Positions 34,970 through 46,050 are shown, counted from the first letter of the stretch. The stretch is DNA of 64,000 nt from Haemaphysalis longicornis (GCA_013339765.2 JABSTR010000962.1:731001-795000); one strand, 5' to 3'. Made by a program: numbers and translations. The notes: generated from the letters alone by a model not told the origin.

Positions 34970-36150
34970 AATGGTTTAATAATTATCATCAGTTAAGGTA
35001 TCATTCCCTGGTACTACGCGTACGTCATCGCTTCTGGCTCTCGGGGTGCTTCGGATGGCGTAGACGTCCCCAGTGCCTGTTGAACCTTTTCTCGGATGAC
35101 GTCAGTCAGGGAAGCCACTTGAGCTTCCAGCGTCGTTGGAAAAAGCTTTCGAAGCTCCTTCCTGACCACTGCTCTGATGGTCTCGCGCAATGTAGTGGAG
35201 CTTACAGTTGCAGCACCGATGGTCTCCGAGAACAGCCCGTTAACAGGGCGGTCGTACTGCCTCGTTCAAATTTCTAGCGTCTTCTGCATCGCGGCAGCTT
35301 CAGACGCGAATTCGGCCACCGTTTTAGGGGGGTTGCGGGCAAGGCAAGCAAAGAATACTTGCTTTACTCCTCGCTTAATAAATCTCAGTTTCTTTTCTTT
35401 CGTCATTTTCGGTTCCGCACGGCAAAGTAGTCGCTTCATTTCTTCAACAAATAGCACGACTCTTTCGTTGGGGTGTTGCGTTCGAGTTTCAAGCAAAAGC
35501 GCAGCTCGCTCTTTTCTCACCACGGTAGTGAAGGTCTTAAAGAACTCGCTTTTCAATTGCGTCCAGTTGGTCAAGGTGCTCTCATGGTTCTCGAACCAAG
35601 TTCGAGCTGCATCCTCCAAGTAAAAGCAAACATTCCGCAAGGTTTCTTCATCGTCCCACCTTTTGAAGATCCGGACGTGCTCCAGCTTCTCCAACCATTC
35701 TTCCGGGTCTTGAGCGAGGCCTCCTCGCAATGTTGGTGGTTCCCGTGGCTGCTGTAGCATGATTGGCGACGTTGTCTCTTGCACCATGGTGGTGGTTGCA
35801 CCGGTCGTTGTCTTGGGTCTTTCTGGCAGAAGGCCGAACTCAGGCGTCAAACCTTGCAGTCGGCGGCCGGCTCTAGTTGGACTGGCCTGGTGGCTTCCAG
35901 AGGTCGTAGGGAGCATAAAGGGTGCGTACCCAGCACCTTACCAGATGTCACGAAGCCAAAGACGACGCAGGTCTCTTCAAGGAAAATAGGTTTATTGGAG
36001 CGAACTTGTGCTCCCCAACAACTCAAAGAATACACAGGCGGCGAAGCAGCAGTCAACAAAGTGACGTGCGCTGACGAGCGTCGGCGAGCCTAATACCGCG
36101 GCGTCTGCTCTGCAGGCTTTTTATTAGAGAGTTTTAGCGGAACGTTTGCG
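34970..36150 (-). mobile_element. Ty3/Gypsy LTR-retrotransposon remnant (5' part)
   Basis: It includes a gag ORF (35266-35916). Right of it, on the minus-strand 5' side, is an LTR-like stretch containing AATAAAAAGCCTGC near 36110-36130 and ending ...GTGACA before TCTGGTAAGGTGC, a possible primer-binding area. No protease, RT or second LTR was found, so it is a truncated or internally deleted copy. Confidence 0.6.
35266..35916 (-). CDS. Gypsy-type gag ORF
   Basis: 216 residues. After a Pro/Thr-rich leader, EPPTLRGGLAQDPEEWLEKL, RNVCFYLEDAARTWF and LKSEFFKTF form the retrotransposon gag fold seen in Ty3/Gypsy elements of invertebrates. It ends before any zinc knuckle, so the 3' half of gag and all of pol are missing. 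Confidence 0.75.
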   Translation of the reverse strand: MLPTTSGSHQASPTRAGRRLQGLTPEFGLLPERPKTTTGATTTMVQETTSPIMLQQPREPPTLRGGLAQDPEEWLEKLEHVRIFKRWDDEETLRNVCFYLEDAARTWFENHESTLTNWTQLKSEFFKTFTTVVRKERAALLLETRTQHPNERVVLFVEEMKRLLCRAEPKMTKEKKLRFIKRGVKQVFFACLARNPPKTVAEFASEAAAMQKTLEI

Positions 36151-36526
36151 ACGGTCCGCTCTGGTATTGGCGGCCCCGCTTAGCGCAACCGAAGCCATTG
36201 CCGTTCGCGGCCAAGCGAGCCACGCATGCGCAATGGCGCTCCTGCTTGCTATCGGAGCGGAGCGTACCATGAAAAACGGTCAGCTAAAACTCGCTATATT
36301 TCGGCACGCGTGGTTCTCGAACCGTCGATTCACATCCAGAGCATTGTAGATCAACGAAGATTATTCTACGCTAGTGACGTTAGGGCGAAACAGTCTCCTT
36401 ATCTTGAATGAGACAGCTCGTGCGGCATAAAAATAAAGAATGGAACACGCGCTTTGCTTGGGCCACAGATAACATAGCCTGGCGCGGCCGAACAGTAAAA
36501 ACAAACAATAAATAAACAAACACGTA

Positions 36527-36906
36527 CAGTCTTTGTCAAAATTTTGTGGGCCACGGTGACCATGGCCGGAGCACGCGCGCGGCCGAGCAGGGGCGCTGCG
36601 CTTGCCGCTGTCAGCTGGTTGCACGGCTAAAGAAAGCGAGGGGAACTTTTGGTTTTGCTTTTGCAGTGTGTCCGGCTCGACAAGTGCTGCGCAAACTGCT
36701 TGCGCTGCAGCGAAGCGCGCCTGCTCTGAGAAACCGTCCCTGCTGCACTTATCGCGCCAGCTATGCTACGAAAGGAAGCGCGAAAGTTCCCCTCACTCTC
36801 TTTAGCCGCGTAACCAGTCGACAGCAACAAATGCAGCGCCCCTGCTCGGCCGCGCGTCTGCTCCGGCCATGGTCGCCGTGGCCCACAAAATTTTGACAAA
36901 GACTGT
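36527..36906. mobile_element. foldback MITE, 380 bp
   Basis: The left end ACAGTCTTTGTCAAAATTTT continues into GGGCCACGG and is mirrored by the right end to 36906. The arms exceed 120 bp and are highly similar (GGCCGAGCAGGGGCGCTGC present in both). Confidence 0.85.
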
Positions 36907-37350
36907 GCATGGTTCGCGGCACTGTGATGTCATTTGCCCAGGTGTGCGATTCGCTGAGGCCGGCCAAAGCAAACGAAAACTAGGCAGGGCTGGCCTATAA
37001 GCTTGCCGAACGAGCTATCTGCGCTTAAATGTAATGCATATTCATTTTACAGTCGTAAAAACGGTGGCGTAAACAATAAAGTTAGGAAAATACACGTAAA
37101 ATGCGCACTGCTGTTGGTATTGGGTGCTCAATGCTTGATTTAGCTGCAGAGCAGTCCGCCGCTTAGAAGTTGTCTTACACGACACTGGCCCATCGACGTA
37201 AGCGACGTTGTCTTACGTGACCCTGTTTGTTTAGCATACCCGATGTTTCACGAAACAATTACTTTCTACCGTAACAAAAACAACCCAGGTGCAAATACGG
37301 TGAAAAATAAAGCAACAGCTGCAGCTGTCAATGGTCAATGGTAGCGCCAC

Positions 37351-37438
<88 letters not shown>

Positions 37439-38310
37439 ACTTTATTTTCCAAGCAAGTTCGCTAGGAACGCGTGGTTGCTGCCGGCCGAAGGCAGGAGGC
37501 GCCGGTGGCGGCTCGGTCAACCAGAAGTAGCTGCACCCGCAGTTGCGAGCTGCCCTGCGCGTCCTCCCACTGCTCGACGCTGGAGATGGAGTGGAATGGG
37601 TTAAGATGGCAGGCCCACATGGGGTGGGTTAGTTTGTCCAGGGAGTCACAGAGGGGGGGCAATTGGGCGAAGGGAACTCAGAGGGATAGATCTTGTGGAG
37701 AAAGGTACGACTGGCGAGGGAGTTGGTCTGAAGGAGTCGCCATAGGCACTGCTGATCTTCGGTGAGGGATGTGTGGGCAGGGGGATAGCGGCGGTGGGAG
37801 AGGCGGTAATTCTCTGTGACTTCTTGGTGCGGGAGAAGTCGATCCCGAGCCGACCCAACACCGTGGTACGGAGCAGGAGCAAGCCCAGCACGGCTGGTGA
37901 GTTCTCGTGCTGCTTTGTGGGCCACCTCGTTGCCTCCCACCCCCGTGTGGGCCGGGGTCCCGACGATGTCGACTGGTTGAGTAGGGCAATTCTGGAGAAT
38001 AATTTTTAGTGCCGTAGCCGAAATGCTACCGTGAATGAAGTTTTGAACGGCCGTCTTCGATTCAGTGACTATAATGTGTGGTTTCGGCCTAGTGATATGC
38101 GCCAGGGCTATTGCCACCTCTTCCGCCGTTGCGGGGTAAGGTGTCCCGAGGCAGTCTCGAATGTCTCGAGACAACGAAGCTTCGTTTTTTTACCATTGCC
38201 GGGATGCCGATTCGTAAGCGGTGAAGAATTTGCCGCCCTGCGTAAGTGGTAGAGAGGCGGCGCAACTGATAATTACGATGGGTCTCTAGTAGCTCGTGGG
38301 CAGTATCGTA

Positions 38311-38453
38311 TGTTAAGGCAAGAGAAGACGGGCAGCAGGGTTCGGTGTCATGGCTGACCGAAAACGGGGTTCTGACCTTTAATGACAGGATTATGTACAC
38401 GATGATGATGATAGAGATGCTGACAGCACATAACCCACAGAGGGGATTCAACA
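38311..38453 (-). repeat. LTR (3' LTR in element orientation)
   Basis: 143 bp, TG...CA termini, a few substitutions relative to the partner LTR. Confidence 0.92.
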
Positions 38454-38667
38454 TCCTCCCGCCGCCGCAGTTCACACGTCTGCCGCTGGAGAGTTGAGGC
38501 ACCAACCACACGATGCCACTGAACCTGCCGCTGTTTTCTTGTCGGTTGTCTCCGATTCGGACGACGTTATTTCCACGATGAACGTCAACGGAAAAAGCGA
38601 TGCTGCCTTCTCTCGATCAGGCGTCGCTATTGCCTCATGTTGATCAGCAGCGATGCGCTGTGGTTGC

Positions 38668-39540
38668 TCAGGCTTGATGCAAAAACTCATGCTGACGCAC
38701 TGGTGCGACCTCCCACACTTCGTCGATTGCATCTAGCGAGGTTTCGGGAAGTTGCGGGAAGGATTCGCACTTCATGAAGTCTGGAACACAGATGCACTCA
38801 AAGTCCAGAGAAGGCCGCTCAATGCGTGTTTCTCCAGGAGCTTGGTCTACGTTCGGTTCGATAGGAGGAGTTTCTGTTTCCCCAAGCTCCATGCTTGATG
38901 GCAAGTTGTCGCCATCCCCGTTGTGGCGACTGGGCATGTTATCGACGAACGAGTATAAGAACTCTCTCGGGGTGTCGAGGAAGACGGTCATTTCGGAAAA
39001 CGATGTAGATTTGATGTCTAAAGGCTGCTTGTTTTTTAGGCACTGTAACCAATGTTGGAGGTAAGCATTTGCTCTGAAGAAGCAGAGGGCGTATCTATCC
39101 ACCTCCTCTACCTCCTCCTCAATTTCCTCTTCAACTAGGTTAAATATATCAGAATCCAATTCGATTAGATCACTTCTGATTTGTTGCAGGCTCTCCAAGT
39201 TAGCCTTCAGCTTCGTCACGTCGCAAGATTCTGAAATCAAGAGTCGGTCGCTACTGGTCAAAATTCCCTTAAAGTCAGTACGGATATGGTTCCGCAACGA
39301 ACGCAGAGCATCCAGCTCACCAGCTTGCTCTTCCGTAGCGGTGCTCTTGGTGCCAAGCATGGTGAACTGGACGGGACGGGGCGTGTCTGCGTCGGTAGGA
39401 GAGTTGCGGTCGGTTTTCGTCGGTGCACCGGGAATGGCCGCGCCCGGTGTCGGTCGAGTCTGGTTGGTCACAGGTCCCTCGAGGCCGGCGGTAGGAACGC
39501 CAGTGTTGGCGTCGGTGCCTTCGAGGGAGTCGGTGGTCAA
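38668..39540 (-). CDS. gag-like ORF of the small LTR element
   Basis: 290 residues. The N-terminal third is Thr/Pro-rich. The middle (LRNHIRTDFKGILTSSDRLL, an LKANLESLQQIRSDL segment, then a Glu-rich run) resembles the N-terminal coiled-coil region of BEL/Pao gag proteins (DUF1759 type). No zinc knuckle, protease or RT follows. The family assignment rests on pattern memory only. Confidence 0.6.
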   Translation of the reverse strand: MTTDSLEGTDANTGVPTAGLEGPVTNQTRPTPGAAIPGAPTKTDRNSPTDADTPRPVQFTMLGTKSTATEEQAGELDALRSLRNHIRTDFKGILTSSDRLLISESCDVTKLKANLESLQQIRSDLIELDSDIFNLVEEEIEEEVEEVDRYALCFFRANAYLQHWLQCLKNKQPLDIKSTSFSEMTVFLDTPREFLYSFVDNMPSRHNGDGDNLPSSMELGETETPPIEPNVDQAPGETRIERPSLDFECICVPDFMKCESFPQLPETSLDAIDEVWEVAPVRQHEFLHQA

Positions 39541-39687
39541 ATGCGGTCGCTGCCAGCCATGGTTACAGTTAGCTCAGGGTGAGTCGACGGTAAACAGTTC
39601 TGGGTCTCACATGCCTGCAGCCACTGGCATCCCTGCTGCTCTCCACTTCGGTCCCTGGTCTTCTTCCCGGGTTTGTCGGCACCAAAA

Positions 39688-39830
39688 TGTTAAGGCAAGA
39701 GAAGACGGGCAGCAGGGCTCGGTGTGATGGCTGACCGAAAACGGGGTTCTGACCCTTAATGACAGGATTATGTACACGATGATGATGATAGGGATGCTGA
39801 CAGCACATACCCCACGGAGGGGATTCAACA
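39688..39830 (-). repeat. LTR (5' LTR in element orientation)
   Basis: 143 bp, same length and ends as 38311-38453. Differences are single bases, which indicates a recent insertion. Confidence 0.92.
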
Positions 39831-40691
39831 TCGTACACTCCCGATGAGGACGAGTGGAAGGGGATTTGTAATGCTGCCTTGTGTGCCTTTCAGATGAGGA
39901 AGTCAATTTTGTCTATGTCTGAAATGGTAAGCTTAAGGTAGGGGAGAGAGTACGGGATCCGACTGATGATGAAAGACTGAACTAGACGGGTTCGTTCTCT
40001 CTTCTTGAGCCGTGATGGCGGCTAGCGATTCGTCGAATAAGGCCATTGTTTGATTGACATGAGAGTTAATACGGGAGAGGAATATAGCGTTACCTCGATT
40101 GCGCTGTATAATTTGGCGTAGCACCTTAAGGTTTTGCACCTCTGTGGTGATCGGTTGCCGAGGGAAACCTATATGTTCGGCGAATCACGGCAAGACTGGG
40201 CAGGGAGAATGAGCAGGGCAGATTTTCCTGAAGGACTCGATAACCCAGCGAGTTGCGCCTCTGTCTCCACGTTATGGGTACCCTGTTGAAGGACGGTTTC
40301 TATTTGAGTATCGCTACCTCCAGATACCCATATCGTAATGTCGTCGGCATATAGACTGCATCGGAGACTAAGTACCGATTCTAACTTTTTGGGGATGAGA
40401 GGATTGATGTTAAGCAAGGCTTCAGAATCTAACGACGCACTGGAAGTTCGTTTGAATACCCAACCCCAATGAGTTCACGGCGGACGTCACGAAAACACAT
40501 GATTTGGCATGATAATCAAAATTTTAAGGTAAATTGACCAATTTCTCAGTGAATACGGCATCGTTTGCTGCTGCACTAGTGCTGGGGGCACATAAAACAC
40601 GAAATCTTTCTAATAAAACAAACTTGAATTTTGTCTGTATGGCGCCATAAAGCCCGCGTGAATGGGCAATCAGTCTCTGCGGCCAACTCAC

Positions 40692-40829
40692 CACCTCGCT
40701 GTCTTCACCAAAGACGTCTAGGGTTACAATGGTCCTTGTGCCCGACTCGATCACCATCTTCCAAAGGTCGTCGACGTCCTTGCTCGAAGGCGTCTGGGTC
40801 ACCAGAAATTTGTCCTTCTTGTGGAAGCC
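40692..40829 (-). CDS. RPTP D2 exon (fused equivalent of two D1 exons)
   Basis: 138 bp, phase 0 both sides; acceptor TTGATGCAG, donor GTG|GTGAGT. It encodes GFHKKDKFLVTQTPSSKDVD and then LWKMVIESGTRTIVTLDV, which aligns with D1 GYCRPKRYIATQGP plus DFWRMVWQENVCKIVMLTGL. D1 uses two exons (37 + 98 bp) here; D2 has lost that intron or never had it. Confidence 0.93.
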
Positions 40830-41399
40830 CTGCATCAAGAACCAGCCGAATGCCTCACAAATTCGAATTCGAAGTTCCACTTACACTCCCGTTCGCACTT
40901 ACAAAGCGCAAGGAAGTACACACACAGAAGAGTGATTGTGTCAAAACACGTTCATCGCCTTTAATTTTCACAACGTGTTTGGCTGTGATTGGGAACAAGA
41001 AAAAAAGAGACAAGTTCGAACACGCCTGGGTCTTTCATATATGTGCTTATGGCACTGAAATACAGTTATAATCGAAATTTAAAACATTCAGGTTTTACAA
41101 AAACTGAAAAACTGCCCACAGTTGCTGCAGTGCGAAAGGAATTCTGTGCAACTGAAGTGGAAGAGGAGGGGTTAAGTAGGAGAGAACTCTGCCTCAACTT
41201 GGAACAACAAGGCTTTCGATGTCGTTTTCCAGCCTTCCACCAGTACATTAGTACCATAAAAACACGACTTCAGCATACACCAACCTTGAAGCAAATATAC
41301 CACCATGGCAATTATTTCAACAATCGTTTGCAATGCTGCCATGTTGATGACTTCCAGAATAAAAATGCGGCCATGCGAAACGAAAAAAAGCTGACTTAC

Positions 41400-41458
41400 A
41401 TTGACATATACGGCGTTTACAAATGTCCCGTCCCTCAGCAGTGGGCGACACCTGTCCG
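41400..41458 (-). CDS. RPTP D2 exon (PDRCRPLL)
   Basis: 59 bp, acceptor ATTCGTAG, strong donor AAT|GTAAGT. The joined codon gives PDRCRPLLRDGTFVNAVYVN, the D2 counterpart of YDDHSRVKL...YINANYID. From memory, PDRC.P.L is the form seen in D2 of PTPRK/M/T/U-type receptors. Confidence 0.9.
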
Positions 41459-41631
41459 CTACGAATGATAAGATGAAGAATATGAGTGATAATGCGAGCT
41501 GCAATACATAAATAAAGATGCAAATCACCGCCACCATCGAGGTCTTGTACAGAAACGCAAGGTTTAAGTGGACTGCTTCACGTGTGAGATGAATTAACTT
41601 TGTAAAACAGGTGGGCGGAGGGGAAACTTAC

Positions 41632-41689
41632 GAACACTGATTTCTTGAACAACACAAGATCCCTTTCCGCTAATACTATGCCTCATCTT
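41632..41689 (-). CDS. RPTP inter-domain linker exon
   Basis: 58 bp, acceptor GTATAG, donor TTC|GTAAGT, phase 0 in and phase 1 out. It encodes KMRHSISGKGSCVVQEISV. Sequence support alone is weak, but length, phase and splice sites are exactly what is needed between 41994 and 41458. Confidence 0.72.
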
Positions 41690-41993
41690 CTATACGAGGC
41701 TTTAAAATTTATACACCTCAGTTCAAAGTACAAAAACTGCACCGCCGCAGAAGGTGCAATATCTTACGAGCAAGTATTGACACATCCCGGCTTTTTCTCA
41801 GGTTTGCAGGGTCATTGGCTGCTGTAAAATCGGCAGGCCTAAACCAGGGCTTCAGAGACCGGAGTTCCTACGGGAAAATGTCCGCTTATTAGATTGGTTC
41901 ATTCCAACTTGCCCTAGACCTATTAAACAGCAACATAACAAAAATTCTGAAGTGAATAAAGTCCGGCTTTAGTTTCTTTTCCTAGTCTAATAC

Positions 41994-42143
41994 CTCGAAC
42001 TCGTTATCCAGATGGCTCTTTCCCGACACTTCGTCCACCAGGAGCAGCTCTCGGTAACGTTCCACCACTTTGTTGCAAGGGACACTGTGGTACCGCATGC
42101 ACACGCTTTCCATCAGGGCCCGGTGCACAAGGTTGTACTGCTC
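41994..42143 (-). CDS. RPTP D1 C-terminal exon
   Basis: 50 codons, phase 0 both sides; acceptor GATTTTAG, donor GAG|GTATTA. EQYNLVHRALMESVCMRYHS completes the D1 Q-loop and final helix; the rest leads into the linker (HLDNEFE). Confidence 0.93.
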
Positions 42144-42304
42144 CTAAAATCGACAGGAATTACAGAAAATTCAAGGTTAGAGTTGTGCGATGGGAAAGAA
42201 AAAGCACAGCACATTGCTCCCATGCTCCACACTCGGCAATGGGATAGCCGAACTGTCCCGGCAAACGTCTGTACTCGCTTCTGCTAGAAACAGAGCTCTG
42301 GCAA

Positions 42305-42941
42305 TTTAAGGGTGGCCACTTCCCTTAAAAAAACTTCTTTAATTTTTAAGTAAACTCTAGTGCAACTTGTCAGCCTTGCTGCTTTTCCCCAGTAATATCA
42401 GATATGCCATTACTTTTTGAACACGTCAATTATTTCCTAAAATAATTAAAGATAATTATCCATTTTTGGAAGAACAATAGACAAAACAGTGTTGGTCATA
42501 GCACTGTAATTGTTACCTTTTCCAAAGCTGCGAACACTGGTGAATGCAACTAAGAGAAGCGGTTTCTTGATGCACCGCTCGGAAATAATTTTACAACTAG
42601 TTGAATATTGGTGTTTCAAATGTGTGTTCGAAATGGTTACTTGCCACTGTGAATGAGCGGTAAGGTTAGTTTCATGCGGTGCATCAAGAAACAGCTTGTC
42701 TTATTACATTCACCAGTGTTCATAGTATTGAAAATGTAAAAATTACAGTGCTATGACCAACACTGTTTTGTCATTGTTCCTTAAAATGGCTGATTATTTC
42801 TCATTATGTTGTGAACTAATTGACTTACCCGAAAACTAATGGCATTTTTGAAATCAGTGGGGGAAAAGCAGCAAGGCTGACAATGCTTCACAGTTTACTT
42901 AAAAATTAAAGATGCTTTTAAGGGCAGTATCCACCCTTAAA
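42305..42941. mobile_element. foldback MITE, TTTAAGGGTGG ends
   Basis: Arms of about 285 bp (42305-42590 and 42655-42941) are inverted. Both carry TCTTTAATTTTTAAGTAAACT, CAGCCTTGCTGCTTTTCCCC and GACAAAACAGTGTTGGTCAT in opposite orientation. A single arm is at 27081-27270. Confidence 0.88.
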
Positions 42942-42954
42942 AGCCGCAAAAAAT

Positions 42955-45900
42955 CAGGAAACTGACTCTGCGAGTGGGAATTTTCACAATGTACAACTTT
43001 TGCCGCCAGTGAACCTGCCGCAGCTGAGCTTAGCCATGAAGAAAACCCAAGCCAGAGCACCTGTTTTGTTTCACCCTTGTGCTGCCTTTACACGAAGGTA
43101 CTTCCCTGCGCAACCGTCAGAGCCGTTGCCCCCATACACCGGCAGCCAAAGCGAGCTTCTCGACGAGGATCTCCGTCTTCACGAAGTTACCGCGGCCATT
43201 CAAAATATGAGGTGCCACAAGGCTCCAGGAATTGACCAAGGTACTATCAAAGCACTCATCAATTTTGACAACCATTCGCTGCTAGAACGTAGCCGCCCAC
43301 CTCAACAAAATTTGGAAGGCTAGCGCCCTACCCGAGGATTGGAAAACAGCGGAGGTCCGCCTCATACCAAAACCGGGCAAAGCACCAGCCTTTGAAAACT
43401 TGAGACCTACCTCTCCTATTTCATCTGTGGGAAAACTCTTAGAGCCCGTGGTTCTCAACAGACTGCAACCGTACCTGGAAGACTGATAAAATCCTGCCAA
43501 CGATGGTGGGATTTCGTCAGCAACTGTCAACGCAGGATATCTTACTCCAGCTTAAAGCGGAAGTGATGGCCCCTGCGACTCGTTCCTCCCCCCTGCCATC
43601 CTCGCATTAAACCTCAAAGGGGCGTTTGATATCGTAAAGCACACAGCAATTTCGCACAGATTGAACACACTGGGATGTGGAGCCAGGGTACACAACTGCA
43701 TTAGAGATTTTCTCTCTGGAAGGAAAGCTGCGTTAAATGTCGGGGAAAAAATTCACCCCACCTCCCCGAAGGGAATCGTGAGGAAATGCGAATGCATTTC
43801 TTTTGCGCGAGAGTGCGCGGAATTTATAATTAATGAGGAGACGGTGATTTGTAGCGTAACCATTTATTTAACACCTGTTTGTGTTGTCATTGTACTTGAC
43901 GGCCACGATCACTGCCTTGTGGTCGGTAAAGTGCACAGTCAAAGGGTCTTTGAGAAGCATGCGGGCGTGGGAGAGTGGGGCGAGCGTCGAGAGGAGAAGC
44001 ACCGAAGCACCGCGCCTACCCTTGCCTACACTCTCCAACACACGCGGGAGCTCCGGCGAGCTCCCGCGATGCGAGCGCCCTCACACGCGCGAGCGCGCTC
44101 CTCCTCTCCACTCACTCGCCGCTGATCCGCCCGCATCACCTGCTCCGGTTGCTAGGGGAGAGGAGGAGCACGCGCGCTCGCAGCTGTTGCTATGGGAGAG
44201 GGGGTGAGAGAGGAGAGATAACACCTGCGGGCGCGTGGACGCCGCACGGCGCCTGACATGGCTCGACTAAGAAATGCATTCGCATTTAAAAGCTACGGAC
44301 GCCTTTTTACTCAGGTGGGCGCGGAACACCACAATGGGCTGTATAGCCTCAACCCTTTTCAATACTGCCCTACTAGGCCTGCCGGCACTCCTCGACAACA
44401 TCCCGGGGTTCCGCCACGCTGACCCCCGCTGACGACATACGCTGACGACATAACCATCTGGTCGTCCACATGGTCGATCGGAGAGTTAGAGAGCCGCCTA
44501 CAAGAGGCTGCCAATGCCAGTCATGTGGTCTCGGCTGCGCCCCCAAGAAGACTGAGCTACTCCTGGTTTCACCGCGCAAAACTCACCCTCCATGTTCGCC
44601 GCTATCACCCTACGCCTTGACGGCGATATCATTGCGCCATCTCCAAGCATGAAGATGCTGGGCATGATATTCCAGGCGGAACACTCCAGCACCCTTCTGA
44701 TCAACAAGCTCAAAACCACAACAGACCAGGTTACTCATATGATACGACGAGTCACGACCAAAAACAGGGACACCGGGGAAGCGGACACGCTTCGCCTTTT
44801 CCAGGCCTTGGTCGTGTCTAGGATTACGTACGCTATACCTTACGCCCGGCTTAAAGCCTCAGAGATCGAGAAAATAAACATCCCGAGCCGGAAGGCGTAC
44901 AAGCAAGCCATGGATCTCTCTGCAAGCACCTCAACCGAACGGCTACTCCGTCTTGGCATACATAACTCGGCCAAGGAGTTGATAGAGGCGCACCTGTATA
45001 GCCAACGGTTAAGGTTAGGACCAACCGAAATTGGGAGGTTCAGCCTCTCACGCCTGGCGCTATCGGCCCCACTCAGCCACCCACCTGTCCTCACTGGAAA
45101 CGTACCCCACTTCATTGTACAACACTTAATTGTGCCCGTATTACCACGCAATATGCACCCTGTGCATCACGAGGATCGCAGAGAAGCCCGAGCCCGGACA
45201 ATATTTAGGTTGTACGGACATGCATCATCTACCACCTACGCGGACGCAGCCTGTTACCCGGGAAGAGCAGCCATGACAGCCACCGTCGTTTTAAGTAAGC
45301 AGCACAGGTGCAGCATCTTAATCCCCGGACACAGCCCTCTCCAAGCCGAGGAATCAACGATAGCACTCGCGCTTAGCCAAGGCGACGCCTAAGTTATAAT
45401 CTCAGACAACCAGCAGGCGTGCCGCAACTTTGCCAACGGTCGATTGCATGTCACAACACTTCGACTAATCAATCAGAGACCACCAACAGAGACCAAGATT
45501 GTATGGGCACCAGCTCACAGCGGCACCGCCGGCAACGAGATCGCCAACCTCGTGGCTTGAGGTTTGACCCGCCGAGCCAGCGTTGATGAAGCCGAAGCCG
45601 AAGCCGAGCCCGAGCGCGTGCAACCTGTTGTCACACCTGGAAATCACTCAGCACTACAGGCTTTCTCGTAAAACCTACTCTTGACCCCACAAATTGCTAC
45701 CGAGCGATCAGGAAGGATTATTGCGTTTCCTGCACGTGAGCACCTTCCCACATCACACCAGACTTCACCACTTTGACCGGACATACTTTTCTCCACTTTG
45801 CCGCTTCTGTGGAGAGCCTGGGACTCTCAGACACATAGTGGGCGGCTGCGACAAGTCTACCCTAGACCCCCCTAACATCCACCTTTCCACGCAGCTTGGG

Positions 45901-46050
45901 GAGAGAACCTTGGCCAGCTCCGACCTCGAAGATAGCTGCGCCTGATCGAAAGGGCTCTCGATGCGCTCCGAACTCAAGCCATCCTGAAATGAGGAGGCCT
46001 CTCTGAAGCATTTTTTGACCTAATTAAAGTTTATTCTCTCTCTCTCTCTC
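42955..46050 (+). mobile_element. R1-like LINE (RT + RNase H) with (CT)n tail, 5'-truncated
   Basis: RT blocks read in order: HKAPGIDQGTIKAL, NLRPTSPISSVGKLLEPVVL, LNLKGAFDIVKHTAISHRL, GCIAS.LFNTALLGL and a damaged YADDITIW near 44450. An intact stretch (44592-45392) covers the thumb and the first RNase H block (YADAACYPGRAAMTATVV). Then come VWAPAHSGTAGNEIANLVA and a Cys/His tail (CRFCGEPGTLRHIVGGC). The 3' end is TTTATT(CT)n. Stops and a 504-bp MITE make it inactive. Confidence 0.85.
43784..44287. mobile_element. 504-bp MITE inside the LINE, 19-bp perfect inverted ends
   Basis: AAATGCGAATGCATTTCTT at 43784 is repeated exactly inverted at 44269-44287. LINE RT reading resumes on each side, which fixes the insertion. 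The interior is GC-rich and non-coding, and resembles part of 19900-20090. Confidence 0.85.

Larger units (their letters stand above)
38311..39830 (-). mobile_element. small gag-only LTR retrotransposon (TRIM-like), BEL/Pao-like gag
   Basis: Two direct repeats of 143 bp (38311-38453 and 39688-39830) start TGTTAAGG and end TTCAACA. The unit is flanked by a perfect 5-bp target duplication TCGTA (38306-38310 and 39831-39835). Inside the 5' LTR (right side, minus strand) a primer-binding-like TGGTGCCGACAAACCCGGG follows, and a purine-rich GGCGGCGGGAGGA precedes the 3' LTR. The 1234-bp interior holds one ORF. It cannot encode pol, so it must depend on a related element. Confidence 0.92.
37353..40431 (-). 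mobile_element. R1-like LINE fragment with (CT)n 3' tail, interrupted by an LTR element
   Basis: On the minus strand RT with LYADDITIWVSGG (40169-40417) is followed by a connection region (39933-40139). After the LTR insertion come RNase H (KPHIIVTESKTAVQNFI, TPAHTGVGGNEVAHKAA, 37629-38174) and a 3' end of about 42 CT units (37353-37437). It is truncated at the 5' side and contains stops. The microsatellite tail is shared with the LINE at 42955-46050. Confidence 0.8.
36907..40650. mobile_element. copy of the 52221-53067 MITE, split by a LINE insertion
   Basis: 36925-37352 matches 52381-52808, and 40435-40648 matches 52850-53062 in the same order. The 3.1 kb between them is a LINE. The far left part of the MITE is missing, replaced by the neighbouring foldback element. 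Confidence 0.75.

Noticed and set aside
37338..37604. ORFs of (RE)n or (SL)n across the GA/CT tract
   Set aside because: Translation of an ~85-bp dinucleotide repeat at the 3' end of a LINE; not a protein-coding gene.
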